64,000 nt of DNA from Agaricicola taiwanensis (GTDB taxonomy: Bacteria > Pseudomonadota > Alphaproteobacteria > Rhizobiales > Methylopilaceae), in NCBI RefSeq assembly GCF_014635245.1, contig NZ_BMCP01000001.1, positions 620,001 to 684,000 on the forward strand, read 5' to 3'. The notes beneath the pieces are model-generated. The model was not told the origin of the DNA. It did not search any database and was given only the letters and a program-made list of their open reading frames with translations. Below, one piece after another: positions 8,314 through 17,512 of the stretch (position 1 is its first letter; the number at the start of each line of letters is the position of its first letter). A program made the position numbers and the translations under genes.

Positions 8314-10707
8314 TCAGTTCACCACCCGCAGGTGCCGGATCGGGGGCCCCGGAGCGATGGCTTCGGCCGCGGAAATGATCCCTTGCGCATCGATGCCGAA
8401 GTGGCGGTAGAGATCGGCGACGGTGCCGGTCTGGCCGAAATGTTCGACACCGAGGGAGCGGGTCCTGTGCCCTTCCACCGAGCCCAGCCAGGCGAGCGTT
8501 GCCGGATGTCCGTCGATAACGGTCAGGAGCGCGCAGTTGCGCGGAACATCGGCCAGCAGCCGCTCCACATGGCTGCGCGCCTGTGCCTCTCCCTGTTCCC
8601 GCGCGCGTTGGGCGGCGCTCCATCCGGCGTTGAGCCGGTCGGCGGAGGTGATGGCGAGCAGTCCGATGTCGCGGCGGTCTTCGCTCATCAGGCCGACGGC
8701 TTCGATCGCCTCGGGAGCGACGGCGCCTGTGTAGCAGACGACGACCTGCGCGTTGGGGCCTGGGCGACGCAGCCAATAGGCGCCATCGATCATGTCCTGT
8801 GAAAGCTCTGGTGTCATGGTGCGTTGCGGCTGTTCCACCATGCGTGTCGAGAGCCTCAGGTAGACCGAGCCGCCGCTGTCGTCGCGCAGCCAATTGCCTG
8901 CCGCCGGCTCCTCACCGCCGGAGCGCTGCATGTAGTCGAAGCCCCAGCGCATGATGACCGCGAGCTCATCGACGAAGGCCGGTTCGAAGGCGGCCAGACC
9001 GTCTTGCCCCATGCCGATGAGCGGCGTCGCGATGGATTGATGCGCGCCGCCCTCCGGCGCCAGTGTCACTCCAGAAGGCGTCGCGACCAACAGGAACCGG
9101 GCATCCTGATAGCAGGCGTAATTGAGAGCATCGAGGCCGCGCTCGATGAAGGGATCATAGAGGGTCCCGACCGGCAGCAGCCGCTCGCCGAAGAGGGAGT
9201 GCGAGAGCCCCAGCGCCGACAGCATGAGAAAGAGGTTCATCTCGGCGATGCCCAGCTCCATATGCTGGCCTTGCGGCGAGAAGTTCCAGTTGTAGGTCGA
9301 GGGAATACGCTCCTTCCTGAAGAGATCCGCCATCTCCTCGCGTGCAAAGAGGCCCCTCCGGTTGACCCAGGCACCGAGGTTCGTCGAGACGGTCACATCC
9401 GGCGAGGCTGTGACGATGCGCCTGGCGAACTCCGTGTCACTTTTGGCGATCTCGTGCATGACGAGCCCGAAACCCGCCTGTGTCGACATCGCAGGCTGGA
9501 GTGACACATCCAGCGACACCGGAACGGTGACAGGTTTCGCCTCGTAGCGCCGGCGGCCGCGGCTGATGAAGGGAGCGGATGCGATCGCCGCGCGAAGATC
9601 GTCCTCCGGCAGGCCAAGGCCTTCGAATTCATCCCACTCGTGGCCCTCACGCACATTCATGGCCTGCCGCAGGACGTCGATCTGGGACGGGGTCATCAGC
9701 CCGGCATGATTGTCCTTGTGGCCGGCGAGGGGCAGGCCGAAGCCCTTGATGGTATAGGCGATGAAGCAAACCGGTCGATCATGTTGGCGCGCCTCCTCGA
9801 AGGCCTTGAGAAGCGATGGCATGTCGTGGCCACCGAGATTGCTCATCAGGCGGGCGAGCTCTTCATCCGAGCGTCGTTCGATCAGGGCCGTCACGAGGCC
9901 TTGGTCGCCGAGATCATCCAGCAGGCGCTTCCGCCAGGCTGCACCGCCCTGGAAGGTGAGCGCTGAATAGAGCTGATTCGGGCAGGCCTCGATCCAGCCT
10001 CGCAGGGCCTCACCTCCTGGTTCGGCGAAGGCGGCCTCCATCAGTGCGCCATGCTTCAGGATCACCACGTCCCAGCCGAAGTTGCGGAAGATCGCCTCGA
10101 AGCGCGACCAGAGACCGTCACGCACCACCGCGTCCAGGCTCTGCCTGTTGTAGTCGACGATCCACCAGGTGTTGCGCAGCCCGTGCTTCCAGCCTTCCAT
10201 CAGGGCTTCGAAGATATTGCCCTCGTCCATCTCGGCATCGCCGATCAGCGCCACCATCCGGCCTTCCGGCCGGTCGGCAGCCATGTTCTTGGCCCGGATG
10301 TAGTCCTGCACCAAGGAGGAGAACAGCGTCTGCGCGACCCCCAGCCCGACCGATCCGGTGGAGAAATCCACATCGTCGGCATCCTTGGTGCGTGAGGGAT
10401 AGGATTGGGCGCCACCATAGGCGCGAAACCCTTCCAGCTTGGCGCGGCTCTGCTGCCCGAAGAGGTATTGGATGGCGTGGAAGATCGGGCCTGCGTGCGG
10501 CTTGACGGCGACCCTGTCCTCAGGTTTGAGCACCGCGAAATAAAGCGCGGTCATGATCGCCGCCAGGGAGGCCGACGAGGCCTGATGCCCTCCAACCTTC
10601 ATGCCGTCGCCATTGGGTCGGAGATGATTGGCGTGATGGATCATCCAAGTGGATAGCCAGAGCACCTTGCGCTCCAGTTCGACCAGGGCAGGAAGGCGCT
10701 TGTCCAT
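8314..10707 (-). CDS. Homodimeric E1-type thiamine diphosphate 2-oxoacid dehydrogenase / transketolase-like protein
   Basis: 797 residues, related to homodimeric AceE (pyruvate dehydrogenase E1) and transketolase. The thiamine diphosphate motif is seen as GDAEMDEG (156-163) with the closing Asn at 187 (DYNRQS); GHQASSAS at 40-47 and a pyrimidine-binding domain in the middle (ELGIAEMNLFLMLSALG) are also typical. It is about 90 residues shorter than E. coli AceE (887 aa). No E2 or E3 gene is nearby. It diverges from an Lrp/AsnC gene, the same pairing as Pseudomonas putida mdeB/mdeR, where the E1 acts on 2-ketobutyrate from methionine breakdown; that substrate is only a hypothesis here. ATG at 10707; stop about 53 nt before the helicase gene. 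Confidence 0.8.
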   Translation of the reverse strand: MDKRLPALVELERKVLWLSTWMIHHANHLRPNGDGMKVGGHQASSASLAAIMTALYFAVLKPEDRVAVKPHAGPIFHAIQYLFGQQSRAKLEGFRAYGGAQSYPSRTKDADDVDFSTGSVGLGVAQTLFSSLVQDYIRAKNMAADRPEGRMVALIGDAEMDEGNIFEALMEGWKHGLRNTWWIVDYNRQSLDAVVRDGLWSRFEAIFRNFGWDVVILKHGALMEAAFAEPGGEALRGWIEACPNQLYSALTFQGGAAWRKRLLDDLGDQGLVTALIERRSDEELARLMSNLGGHDMPSLLKAFEEARQHDRPVCFIAYTIKGFGLPLAGHKDNHAGLMTPSQIDVLRQAMNVREGHEWDEFEGLGLPEDDLRAAIASAPFISRGRRRYEAKPVTVPVSLDVSLQPAMSTQAGFGLVMHEIAKSDTEFARRIVTASPDVTVSTNLGAWVNRRGLFAREEMADLFRKERIPSTYNWNFSPQGQHMELGIAEMNLFLMLSALGLSHSLFGERLLPVGTLYDPFIERGLDALNYACYQDARFLLVATPSGVTLAPEGGAHQSIATPLIGMGQDGLAAFEPAFVDELAVIMRWGFDYMQRSGGEEPAAGNWLRDDSGGSVYLRLSTRMVEQPQRTMTPELSQDMIDGAYWLRRPGPNAQVVVCYTGAVAPEAIEAVGLMSEDRRDIGLLAITSADRLNAGWSAAQRAREQGEAQARSHVERLLADVPRNCALLTVIDGHPATLAWLGSVEGHRTRSLGVEHFGQTGTVADLYRHFGIDAQGIISAAEAIAPGPPIRHLRVVN

Positions 10708-10792
10708 GATGCGTTTCCCCTATCTTGTTTCCCCATCTTAGGGTTGCGCGCGCGAGAAAAGTGGCCAAAGTATTAGGTTCAACGCACATAAA

Positions 10793-10809
10793 TTAGCTGC
10801 TGCAGCTAA
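10793..10809. promoter_or_regulatory. Perfect 8-1-8 palindrome, candidate Lrp/AsnC operator
   Basis: TTAGCTGCTGCAGCTAA is a perfect inverted repeat (arms TTAGCTGC/GCAGCTAA around one T), set in an AT-rich stretch of the 126-nt divergent region between the E1 gene and the Lrp-family gene. It ends 24 nt before the regulator ATG, a usual place for an autoregulatory site. Binding is inferred. Confidence 0.55.
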
Positions 10810-10833
10810 AAACAGCATCTCACGAGGGAAAAT

Positions 10834-11304
10834 ATGCCAACGCAGCCGCTCGACGGCATCGACCGGCGTATACTGGTCGCCTTGCAGGGAAACGCTCGGC
10901 TGACGCTGCAGGAACTCGCGGCGCTGGTGGGATTGTCGCCATCGCCCTGTGCTCGCCGGGTGCGCCTCATGGAGGAGGCGGGCATCATCGCGGGCTATGC
11001 GGCTCTTGTCGATCAGGCGCGTGTGGGGCTGCCGATCAGCGTCTTCGCCTCGATCAAGCTGGAACGTCAGCGCGAGGAGGATCTCGATCGCTTCGCGCAA
11101 GCGGTGCGGCGTTGGCCCGAAGTGGCCGACTGCTACCTGATGACCGGCCAGCGCGACTATCTCATGAGGATCGTCGTTCAGGACATCGAGGCCTACGAGC
11201 GCTTCCTGAAGGACAAGCTCACCCGCCTCGACGGCGTTGCATCCATCGAATCAAGCTTTGCCCTCGGGCAGATCAAGCGCAGCCACATCCTTCCACTGGT
11301 CTAG
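10834..11304 (+). CDS. Lrp/AsnC family transcriptional regulator
   Basis: 156 residues, normal length for the family. N-terminal winged helix-turn-helix (residues about 7-55: LDGIDRRILVALQGNARLTLQELA ... SPSPCARRVRLMEEAGII in two pieces), then an AsnC/RAM ligand-binding domain (PEVADCYLMTGQRDYLMRIV region) that forms dimers and octamers and senses amino acids. It diverges from the E1-type dehydrogenase and probably controls it in response to an amino acid or keto acid. The palindrome at 10793-10809 lies just upstream. ATG at 10834 follows GAGGGAAAAT. Confidence 0.92.
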   Translation: MPTQPLDGIDRRILVALQGNARLTLQELAALVGLSPSPCARRVRLMEEAGIIAGYAALVDQARVGLPISVFASIKLERQREEDLDRFAQAVRRWPEVADCYLMTGQRDYLMRIVVQDIEAYERFLKDKLTRLDGVASIESSFALGQIKRSHILPLV

Positions 11305-11362
11305 CGCATTTGACCTCCAGGGCCCGAGAGACCATGGTGCGCCGTCTCTCGCCCCCGTAACC

Positions 11363-12403
11363 ATGAGTCCCATGGCGGTCTTTTCACCCCGCATCGCTTC
11401 CGCGCTCCTGACACTGATCGTTTCCGCTCTCGGGGGCTGGATTTTCCTTCTTCTGGATTTCCCGGCGCCTTGGCTGTCCGGCGGCACATTGGCCGTTGGC
11501 ATCCTGACGCTTGCGAGCCGTGGCGCCAATCCACCGGATCCGGTGGTCAATCTGGCCATGCTCCTCCTGGGAGCGTCCATGGGAGTGGGCGTGACCCCCG
11601 ACGCCGTCGGTCAGGCCATGACCTGGCCGGGCAGCCTCCTGGGTCTTTTCCTCAGCGTTTTCGCCATTGTCGGCCTGTCGGCCCTCTTCCTCTGGAAGGT
11701 GGCGGGGTGGGATCGTAACACCGCGCTCTATGCCTCGATCCCCGGCGCCATGCCGGTGGTGATGATGATGGCGGCTGATTCCAATGCCAATGTTCCGCGT
11801 GTCGCCATCGCTCAGGTGCTGCGGGTCTTCATCCTTGTCGCGATCATGCCTTCGCTCGTCTCCAACATCGGAGGCGGAGCACCGGTCACGGCGCCCCTGC
11901 GCACGGGAACGCTACTGGAATTTCTCATCCTCGCGGTGCTGTGTCCGATCGGCGCCTACCTCGCCTATCGGCTTCGAGTTCCGGCGGGGGTTCTGATGGG
12001 CTCCTTCATCGTCTCGGCGGTGCTCCATGTCACGGAAGTCGCCGTGGCGCCATTGCCGCCGCTCGTGGTGGTCCTGTCGTTCATCGTGCTTGGCGCGGTG
12101 GTAGGGCGCCGCTTCTCGAACGTGAGGTTGCGGGAATTGCCGGCCATCCTCGTGCCGGCCTTCGGCGCCTTCCTGGTGGCGACAGCATCGGCGCTGGCCG
12201 CGGCGCTGGCCGTCTCGCACCTCTTGAGCCTTCCCCTGGAGCAGGTCTTCCTCGCCTATGTGCCGGGAGCGCTTGAAACCATGATCCTCATGGCCTTTGC
12301 GCTTGGCATAGATCCTGTCTACGTCGGCATCCACCAGATGGCGCGTTTCGTCGGGCTCGCACTGCTGCTGCCGCTCGTCATGAAAAGCCGAAGGAAGCTT
12401 TAG
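11363..12403 (+). CDS. AbrB family membrane protein (ammonia monooxygenase-like)
   Basis: 346 residues, very hydrophobic, with about ten membrane helices in two similar halves, each carrying the AbrB-family pattern (PAPWLSGG near residue 30 and [17 protein letters not shown] in the second half; [13 protein letters not shown] near the C terminus). Proteins of this family (PF05145) are named after E. coli AbrB and putative ammonia monooxygenases, but a true enzymatic or regulatory role is unproven; a transporter is as likely. The longest open frame starts at 11237 inside the Lrp gene; ATG 11363 (or 11372) starts right before the first helix and was preferred. The stop overlaps the convergent hemA stop by 4 nt. 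Confidence 0.85.
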   Translation: MSPMAVFSPRIASALLTLIVSALGGWIFLLLDFPAPWLSGGTLAVGILTLASRGANPPDPVVNLAMLLLGASMGVGVTPDAVGQAMTWPGSLLGLFLSVFAIVGLSALFLWKVAGWDRNTALYASIPGAMPVVMMMAADSNANVPRVAIAQVLRVFILVAIMPSLVSNIGGGAPVTAPLRTGTLLEFLILAVLCPIGAYLAYRLRVPAGVLMGSFIVSAVLHVTEVAVAPLPPLVVVLSFIVLGAVVGRRFSNVRLRELPAILVPAFGAFLVATASALAAALAVSHLLSLPLEQVFLAYVPGALETMILMAFALGIDPVYVGIHQMARFVGLALLLPLVMKSRRKL

Positions 12404-13626
12404 GCCGCGGCCCGGTCCTTGGTGCGCGGCAGTTCCAGCGCCGTCCAGACCTCTTCCAGCGCGTCCACCAGCGCGTCCACAAGTGCATCGTCGTGGAACG
12501 GAGTGGGGGTGATGCGCAGCCGCTCGGTGCCACGTGGCACCGTGGGATAGTTGATCGGCTGAACGTAGATCCGGTGTTTGTCGAGAAGCCGGTCCGTGGC
12601 GGCCTTGGCCTTGGCCGGGTCTCCCACCAACAGGGGCACGATATGCGTGTCGTTCGCCATCAAAGGAAGGCGCCGCGCCACGAGCGCCGCCTTGGTGGCC
12701 GCGACGCGGTCCTGCTGCGCCTTGCGCTCGATATCGCTGGTTTTCAGGTGCCTCACCGATGCCTGCGCCGCGGCGGCGATGGCCGGCGGCAGGGCGGTGG
12801 TGAAGATGAAGCCCGGCGCATAGGAGCGGATGGCATCGATCACATCGCGTTTGCCGGTCACATAGCCGCCGATCACGCCGAAGGCCTTGGCGAGGGTTCC
12901 CTCGATGACATCCACGCGGCTCATCACGCCGTCGCGCTCGGCGATGCCGCCTCCGCGCGCGCCGTACATGCCGACCGCATGGACCTCATCGAGATAGGTC
13001 ATGGCGTTGTGCCGCTCGGCGAGATCGCAGATCGCGCCGATGGGCGAGACGTCGCCATCCATGGAATAGACGCTCTCGAAGGCGATGAGCTTGGCGCGGT
13101 CGCGGCCCGCCGCCTTCAGAAGCTCTTCCAGATGGTCGAGGTCATTGTGCCGGAAGATCACCTTCTCGCAGCCGGAATGGCGCGTGCCGGCAATCATCGA
13201 TGCATGGTTCAGCTCATCCGAGAGGATGAGGCAGTCAGGCAAGAGCTTGGCGATGGTCGAGATCGCCGCCTCATTGGAGACGAAGCCCGAAGTGAAGGCG
13301 AGGCCGGCTTCCTTGCCGTGAAGATCGGCCAGCTCGGCTTCCAGCATCACCAGGGGGTGATTGTTGCCGGCGATGTTGCGGGTGCCGCCGGCGCCGGCGC
13401 CCATGCGCTCGGCCGTCTCCATGAGGGCCGAGACCACCACCGGATGCTGCCCCATGCCGAGATAGTCGTTGGAGCACCACATCACCACCTCCCGCGCCGC
13501 TCCGTCGGCGTGGTGAAGGGCATGAGGGAACCGCCCCGCCAATCGTTCCAGATCGCAGAAGACACGGTAGCGGTTTTCAGTATGGAGGCGATCGATCGCC
13601 GAACGGAAATAGTGGTCGTAGGTCAT
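12400..13626 (-). CDS. hemA: 5-aminolevulinate synthase
   Basis: 408 residues, the expected length. Catalyses glycine + succinyl-CoA to 5-aminolevulinate, first step of the C4 (Shemin) heme pathway, with pyridoxal phosphate. Family hallmarks: CSNDYLGM (51-58), [10 protein letters not shown] (77-86), [10 protein letters not shown] (213-222) and the PLP lysine in [14 protein letters not shown] (K247). C4-type HemA is characteristic of alphaproteobacteria. A 52-residue ORF lies 97 nt upstream on the same strand and could share its transcript. ATG at 13626 is directly preceded by AAACG; no strong Shine-Dalgarno is seen. Confidence 0.97.
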   Translation of the reverse strand: MTYDHYFRSAIDRLHTENRYRVFCDLERLAGRFPHALHHADGAAREVVMWCSNDYLGMGQHPVVVSALMETAERMGAGAGGTRNIAGNNHPLVMLEAELADLHGKEAGLAFTSGFVSNEAAISTIAKLLPDCLILSDELNHASMIAGTRHSGCEKVIFRHNDLDHLEELLKAAGRDRAKLIAFESVYSMDGDVSPIGAICDLAERHNAMTYLDEVHAVGMYGARGGGIAERDGVMSRVDVIEGTLAKAFGVIGGYVTGKRDVIDAIRSYAPGFIFTTALPPAIAAAAQASVRHLKTSDIERKAQQDRVAATKAALVARRLPLMANDTHIVPLLVGDPAKAKAATDRLLDKHRIYVQPINYPTVPRGTERLRITPTPFHDDALVDALVDALEEVWTALELPRTKDRAAA

Positions 13627-13723
13627 CGTTTACGTTTGGCTTTTCGCGGCCCAACGTAACGCCAACGCCGTAAAATGTCGCGGAAACTTCTCAGAAGGCG
13701 ACAGTGTGCCGCGTTGAGGCTGG

Positions 13724-13882
13724 TTATTCGGCGGCGACGGCGATCGAGGGCGAGCCGATCTGGGCGTCTGCGAAGGCGCTGTCGGTAAACACCACATAAC
13801 CGAGGATGCCGAAGGCGACCAGCAGGGTCGTGCCGAGGAGGCTGCCCATGGAAAGGAGGAGAAGATTGCTTTGGCGGGTCAT
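13724..13882 (-). CDS. Small single-pass membrane protein upstream of hemA (hypothetical)
   Basis: 52 residues, too short for usual ORF cut-offs. The translation starts MTRQSNLLLLSMGSLLG, contains one convincing hydrophobic span (about residues 7-32) and ends in a short Ala/Ser-rich tail (IAVAAE). A good ribosome-binding site (GACGGAG) lies about 7 nt before the ATG, and a longer overlapping ORF in another frame (13623-14087) shows no protein-like composition. No family recognised. Same strand as hemA, 97 nt before it. Existence is supported by RBS and membrane segment only. Confidence 0.6.
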   Translation of the reverse strand: MTRQSNLLLLSMGSLLGTTLLVAFGILGYVVFTDSAFADAQIGSPSIAVAAE

Positions 13883-14277
13883 CCGACCACTCCGTCAAGA
13901 ATGCCAGGCGGCTTTCCGGTTTGAACAGAAAGGCTACGCATAAAGTTCCGCAAAGCCCGTTTTGGCGGTGCGCTTTTAGAACTCCCGCCGCGACGAAGCG
14001 GCCGGTTTTTACGATGCGGCTGGTAAACAAATCAATGCAGCGAAGGCGGGTTTTCGATCTTTCCCGAGACTGTTGTGAATCTGCCACCAGCCATAAAAGT
14101 GTCGATTTTCATGGGTGCTTGAAGACCAACTGTGAAATCTGCGACGCGCACTCGTGCCGCACCCTCCGGCTGCCGTTCGCGAGATCCGAGTGCATCCGTG
14201 TCCGGTTTTGACGCGCAAGCGAGGTCGTGGAACCCTCCCCTGCCGCCTTCCATTCAGCAGCCGTGGTGATCCTGACG
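13883..14277. other. Intergenic region between the small membrane ORF and the Mut7-C gene
   Basis: 395 nt between divergent genes. No protein-like ORF, RNA gene or clear terminator was recognised. It must hold the promoters of both directions, but no convincing -35/-10 pair could be picked by eye. Confidence 0.5.
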
Positions 14278-14778
14278 ATGCGCCTGTTGTGTGACGAGAT
14301 GCTGATCGGTCTTGCGCGCTGGCTTCGCGCCGCCGGTTATGACGCCGCGACCGTTGATCCAGGAACGCGCGACGCTGACGTCGTCAGCCGTCTCGAGGAG
14401 GAGGGGCGGTTTCTCATCACCCGTGATCGCCGGCTCGCCGAAACCGCAGGCGCCGCAGCAGCCTTTCTGCTGGCCCACGATGATCTCGATCAGCAAGCGG
14501 AGTGTCTCGCCGCCATGCTTTATATCGATTGGATGCTGCGGCCCTTCTCGCGCTGTCTCGTGGATAACACGCCGCTTCGTGACGCCGGCCCGGACGAGGT
14601 GGAGAGGATGCCCCTGTCTGCCCGCGAGCTCGGCGGCCCGTTCCGCGCTTGCCCACTCTGCGGCCGGTTCTACTGGCCCGGCAGTCATGTGAAACGCATG
14701 ATGACGAAGCTGCGGCAGTGGCGGCGGCCTGCCCGGTCCGGCGGCGGGCAGGAGGCCCTGAAAGGCACGGTGTGGTGA
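14278..14778 (+). CDS. Mut7-C PIN-like RNase domain / zinc-ribbon protein
   Basis: 166 residues. N-terminal PIN-like half with acidic residues in MRLLCDEMLIGLARWLR and TRDRRLAE; C-terminal half with the Cys pairs of the Mut7-C zinc ribbon (CPLCGRFYWPGSHV). Mut7-C proteins are presumed ribonucleases with a treble-clef/zinc-ribbon tail; no substrate known. ATG at 14278 starts just before the conserved MRLLCDEM; the upstream extension to 14227 is not protein-like. The stop shares bases with the next ATG (TGATG), so the two are translationally coupled. Confidence 0.85.
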   Translation: MRLLCDEMLIGLARWLRAAGYDAATVDPGTRDADVVSRLEEEGRFLITRDRRLAETAGAAAAFLLAHDDLDQQAECLAAMLYIDWMLRPFSRCLVDNTPLRDAGPDEVERMPLSARELGGPFRACPLCGRFYWPGSHVKRMMTKLRQWRRPARSGGGQEALKGTVW

Positions 14779-15341
14779 TGGAAAAGAGATCTCTGCTGCT
14801 GCCCGGCCTTCCCGGCTGGCGCATGGCCGGTCCGGGCGGCTTCCGTTGGATCGGCGATGGCATGGTGGAGAGCTGGGGCGGTTCGGGCCTGTTCTGGTAC
14901 GCGGCCGGGCGCTTTGACGATTTCACCCTCTGGGCTCAATGGCGCACCACCCGGCCCGAAGACAACTCAGGCGTTTTCCTTCGCGCACCCGCCCTGGACG
15001 ACAGCCCGAAGCCAGCGATCGCCGGGGGCTATGAGATCCAGATCGACGACCGCGGTCTCAATCCCCGCACGGGAAGAACCGGGGATGCGCTCCATCTGAC
15101 GGGTGCCATTTATGAATTAGCCCCGGCCAGGGCGCTGCTGTCGCGCGGTCTGGGCGAGTGGAATGAGTTTGAGATCATGGCCCAAGGAAGCTCTGTTACT
15201 GTCCGACTGAACGGGCAGGAGGTCAGCCGTCTCACCGGCGGATCGCGTCGCCGCTCCGGATACATTGGCCTGCAGAACCACCACGAGGGCTCCGCCGTGC
15301 AGTTCCGCAACATCTACATCAGTCCCGCCCAGCGAACCTGA
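14778..15341 (+). CDS. DUF1080 (3-keto-disaccharide hydrolase-like, LamG fold) protein
   Basis: 187 residues. Has the DUF1080 core: a substrate-edge pattern DDFTLWAQWRTTRPEDNSGVF, then GGYEIQIDDRG, the GEWNEFEIMAQGSSVTVRLNG segment and a closing GYIGLQNHHEGSAVQFRNIYI (given here in pieces under 20 where longer). The family contains 3-ketoglucoside hydrolases acting on 3-keto sugars in the periplasm, but no signal peptide is visible here, so a cytoplasmic protein or a misjudged start is possible. The start overlaps the Mut7-C stop. The gene converges with the SLC13 permease. Confidence 0.8.
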   Translation: MEKRSLLLPGLPGWRMAGPGGFRWIGDGMVESWGGSGLFWYAAGRFDDFTLWAQWRTTRPEDNSGVFLRAPALDDSPKPAIAGGYEIQIDDRGLNPRTGRTGDALHLTGAIYELAPARALLSRGLGEWNEFEIMAQGSSVTVRLNGQEVSRLTGGSRRRSGYIGLQNHHEGSAVQFRNIYISPAQRT

Positions 15342-15414
15342 AGATGACCAGATCGGCCGTTGTCGGCGGCTCGAGCGGCCCTACATCCATGTCGGTGCAA
15401 GCCAGCAGCGCCGG

Positions 15415-17223
15415 TCAAAAACGCCAGATCAGCGGCACGTAGAACACCGCCATGACGAAGAACCAGAGCATCAGCGGCGTGCCGAGCTTCCAGTAGCTGC
15501 TGAAGCTGTAGCCGCCCGGGCCCATCACCATCAGGTTGGTCGCGGTGGCGATCGGCGTCAGGAACGAGGCTGCGCCGGCGACGCATAGGCTCATCAGGAT
15601 CGGTCGCGGCGAGACACCCATCCCGGCGGCCGCCGCCATGGCGATCGGGATCACCAGCATGGTCGTCGCCGTATTGCTCATGATCTGCCCGAGGCTCGCT
15701 GTCAGCACGAACAGTCCGGCGAGGAAGACAAGCGGGCCGGCGCCGCCCGTCAGGGCGACGAGGTGGTCGGCGACGAGCTGGGCGGCGCCGGACTGCACCA
15801 TGGCGGTCGAGAGCGGCATCATCGCCCCGACGAGAATGACGGTCGTCCAATTTATGGCGCGATAGGATTGCTCGACGGAGACGATGCCGGCGAGGATCAG
15901 CATGCAAGCTGCTATGAGACCGGCGACCGCCGGCGGGACGACGCCGGTCGCCAGCAACAGCACAAGACCGATGAGCACCGTGACGGCGACGCCGGCACCA
16001 ACTCCCATGGGCACGGCCTGTCGCCTGACGAGATCCGGCGAGTTGACCACCAACACATCGGGATCGTCGAGCCTGAGGTCGAGAGCCCTCCAGCTGCCCT
16101 CCAGCAGGATCGTGTCGCCGGCCTGAAGCGTGTCGCCAGGTTTGAGATCAATGCCGGCGCGCTGGACAGCCAGCACGACAAGATCGCCGCTGTCGGTGAT
16201 CATGCCTGGGAACATCGCGCTGCCGATCAGCGCCGAGCGCGGCGGGATGACGACTTCGGCGAGGCCGGAATGGCGGCTGAAGAGGCTTTGCCCAGCCTCC
16301 TCATCGGCGCCGTCTCGCAGGGCAAGGTGCTGCTCGGCCGCGAGGTTCGCGACAGCCTCGGCCTCGCCCCTCACCAGGAGATAATCGCCTTCGGACACCG
16401 CCGCCGCGCGCAGCGGCATCGCCGATGCCCCGGCCTGAACGGCCATCAGCTCGAGCCGCGGATCGTTCATAAGGTTCACATCCGTCGGCGCCATGCCGAC
16501 ATAGGGCGAACTGGCACGGACGCGCAGCCGGAAAACTCCGTCACGGAGGCCATAGTGCTCGACGAGCGTCTGGGCATGCCGGCTGAAATCCGCGGGCAGC
16601 CGCGCATCGCTCTGCTCCGGCAGCAAGCGCCTCCCGAGCAGCAGGATGATCGCGATCGTGCCGGCAAGCAGGGGAAGGCCCACGAGCGCGAATTCGGCGA
16701 AGCCGAAGCCTTGCAGGCCGGCATCCTCGAGCGCCTCGGAGACCAAGATGTTCTTGGGCGCGCCGGTGAGCAGCAGGTTGGAGCCGGCGTGAGCCGAGAA
16801 GGCGAGCGGCATCAGGAGCTGCGAGGGGGACTGACGCAATCGGATCGAGGCCATCACCACGACGGGCATCAGCGCGGCGACCGCCCCGCCGCCGCTGATC
16901 AGGGCGGTCAGGCAGCCGGTAGCCGTCATGATGATGATCAGGAGGCGGGTGCGTCTGTTCTCGCCCGCCCTGGCGATCAGCAGTTGCCCCGCCCAGGCCG
17001 TCACGCCGGTCTTCTCGAGCGCGGCGCTGATGATGAACAGGCTGGCGATGAAGAGCACGGCACGGTCGCCGAAGCCCGCAAGCGCCTGCTCCAGCGTGAC
17101 GGCGCCTGCCGCCCATAGCGCCAGCGCTGCGCCGACAGCGACCACGATCACCGGCAGCCTGTTCCAGGCGAAGAGGGCGATCGTGATGGCGGTGATGACC
17201 GCTGTGCTTTCGATCGCGCTCAT
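15415..17223 (-). CDS. SLC13/DASS-family anion permease with two TrkA-C (RCK_C) domains
   Basis: 602 residues. N-terminal membrane block (helices from residue 7 on; GGGAVAALMPVVVMASIRL carries the SNARE-type anion-site region), two central soluble RCK_C modules (around residues 215-305 and 315-385: LRAAAVSEGDYLLVRGEAE and LKPGDTLQAGDTILLEG) and a C-terminal membrane block with SNTATTMLVIPIAMA, the second family signature. Such proteins carry sodium-coupled dicarboxylate or sulfate, and the RCK_C insert suggests regulation. Substrate unknown. ATG at 17223. It is separated by 289 nt without a gene from the broken AI-2E transporter gene. Confidence 0.88.
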   Translation of the reverse strand: MSAIESTAVITAITIALFAWNRLPVIVVAVGAALALWAAGAVTLEQALAGFGDRAVLFIASLFIISAALEKTGVTAWAGQLLIARAGENRRTRLLIIIMTATGCLTALISGGGAVAALMPVVVMASIRLRQSPSQLLMPLAFSAHAGSNLLLTGAPKNILVSEALEDAGLQGFGFAEFALVGLPLLAGTIAIILLLGRRLLPEQSDARLPADFSRHAQTLVEHYGLRDGVFRLRVRASSPYVGMAPTDVNLMNDPRLELMAVQAGASAMPLRAAAVSEGDYLLVRGEAEAVANLAAEQHLALRDGADEEAGQSLFSRHSGLAEVVIPPRSALIGSAMFPGMITDSGDLVVLAVQRAGIDLKPGDTLQAGDTILLEGSWRALDLRLDDPDVLVVNSPDLVRRQAVPMGVGAGVAVTVLIGLVLLLATGVVPPAVAGLIAACMLILAGIVSVEQSYRAINWTTVILVGAMMPLSTAMVQSGAAQLVADHLVALTGGAGPLVFLAGLFVLTASLGQIMSNTATTMLVIPIAMAAAAGMGVSPRPILMSLCVAGAASFLTPIATATNLMVMGPGGYSFSSYWKLGTPLMLWFFVMAVFYVPLIWRF

Positions 17224-17512
17224 GGTTCGTGTCGTCCCGTGCTGAGGAGGCTCCGGCCTTGGTCGAACCGAGGGTCAAGTGTGGTGGCGTTCGCACCAAC
17301 CATTGTATCGGAGCGCCGTTCAGGTGTCGGGGCCCTGTGCTGCGGCATGGGTCAGGCTCCGACCATCCCCAGCAAACAAACAGTCGTGATGAGCTGACAA
17401 TAAAATAGCGTTCGCCCTGTTGAGGGTCATCGACCACCTGTCCCACTTCTGTCCCGGGCGTCCCAATCTGCCCGAGGCGCGGCGCCGCCGCTCGTGAAGG
17501 AGGCGAACAGGC

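Noticed and set aside
7238-8410. 390-residue plus-strand frame opposite the Lhr-type helicase
   Set aside because: Antisense shadow rich in Arg/Gln/His; the helicase on the other strand has complete motifs.
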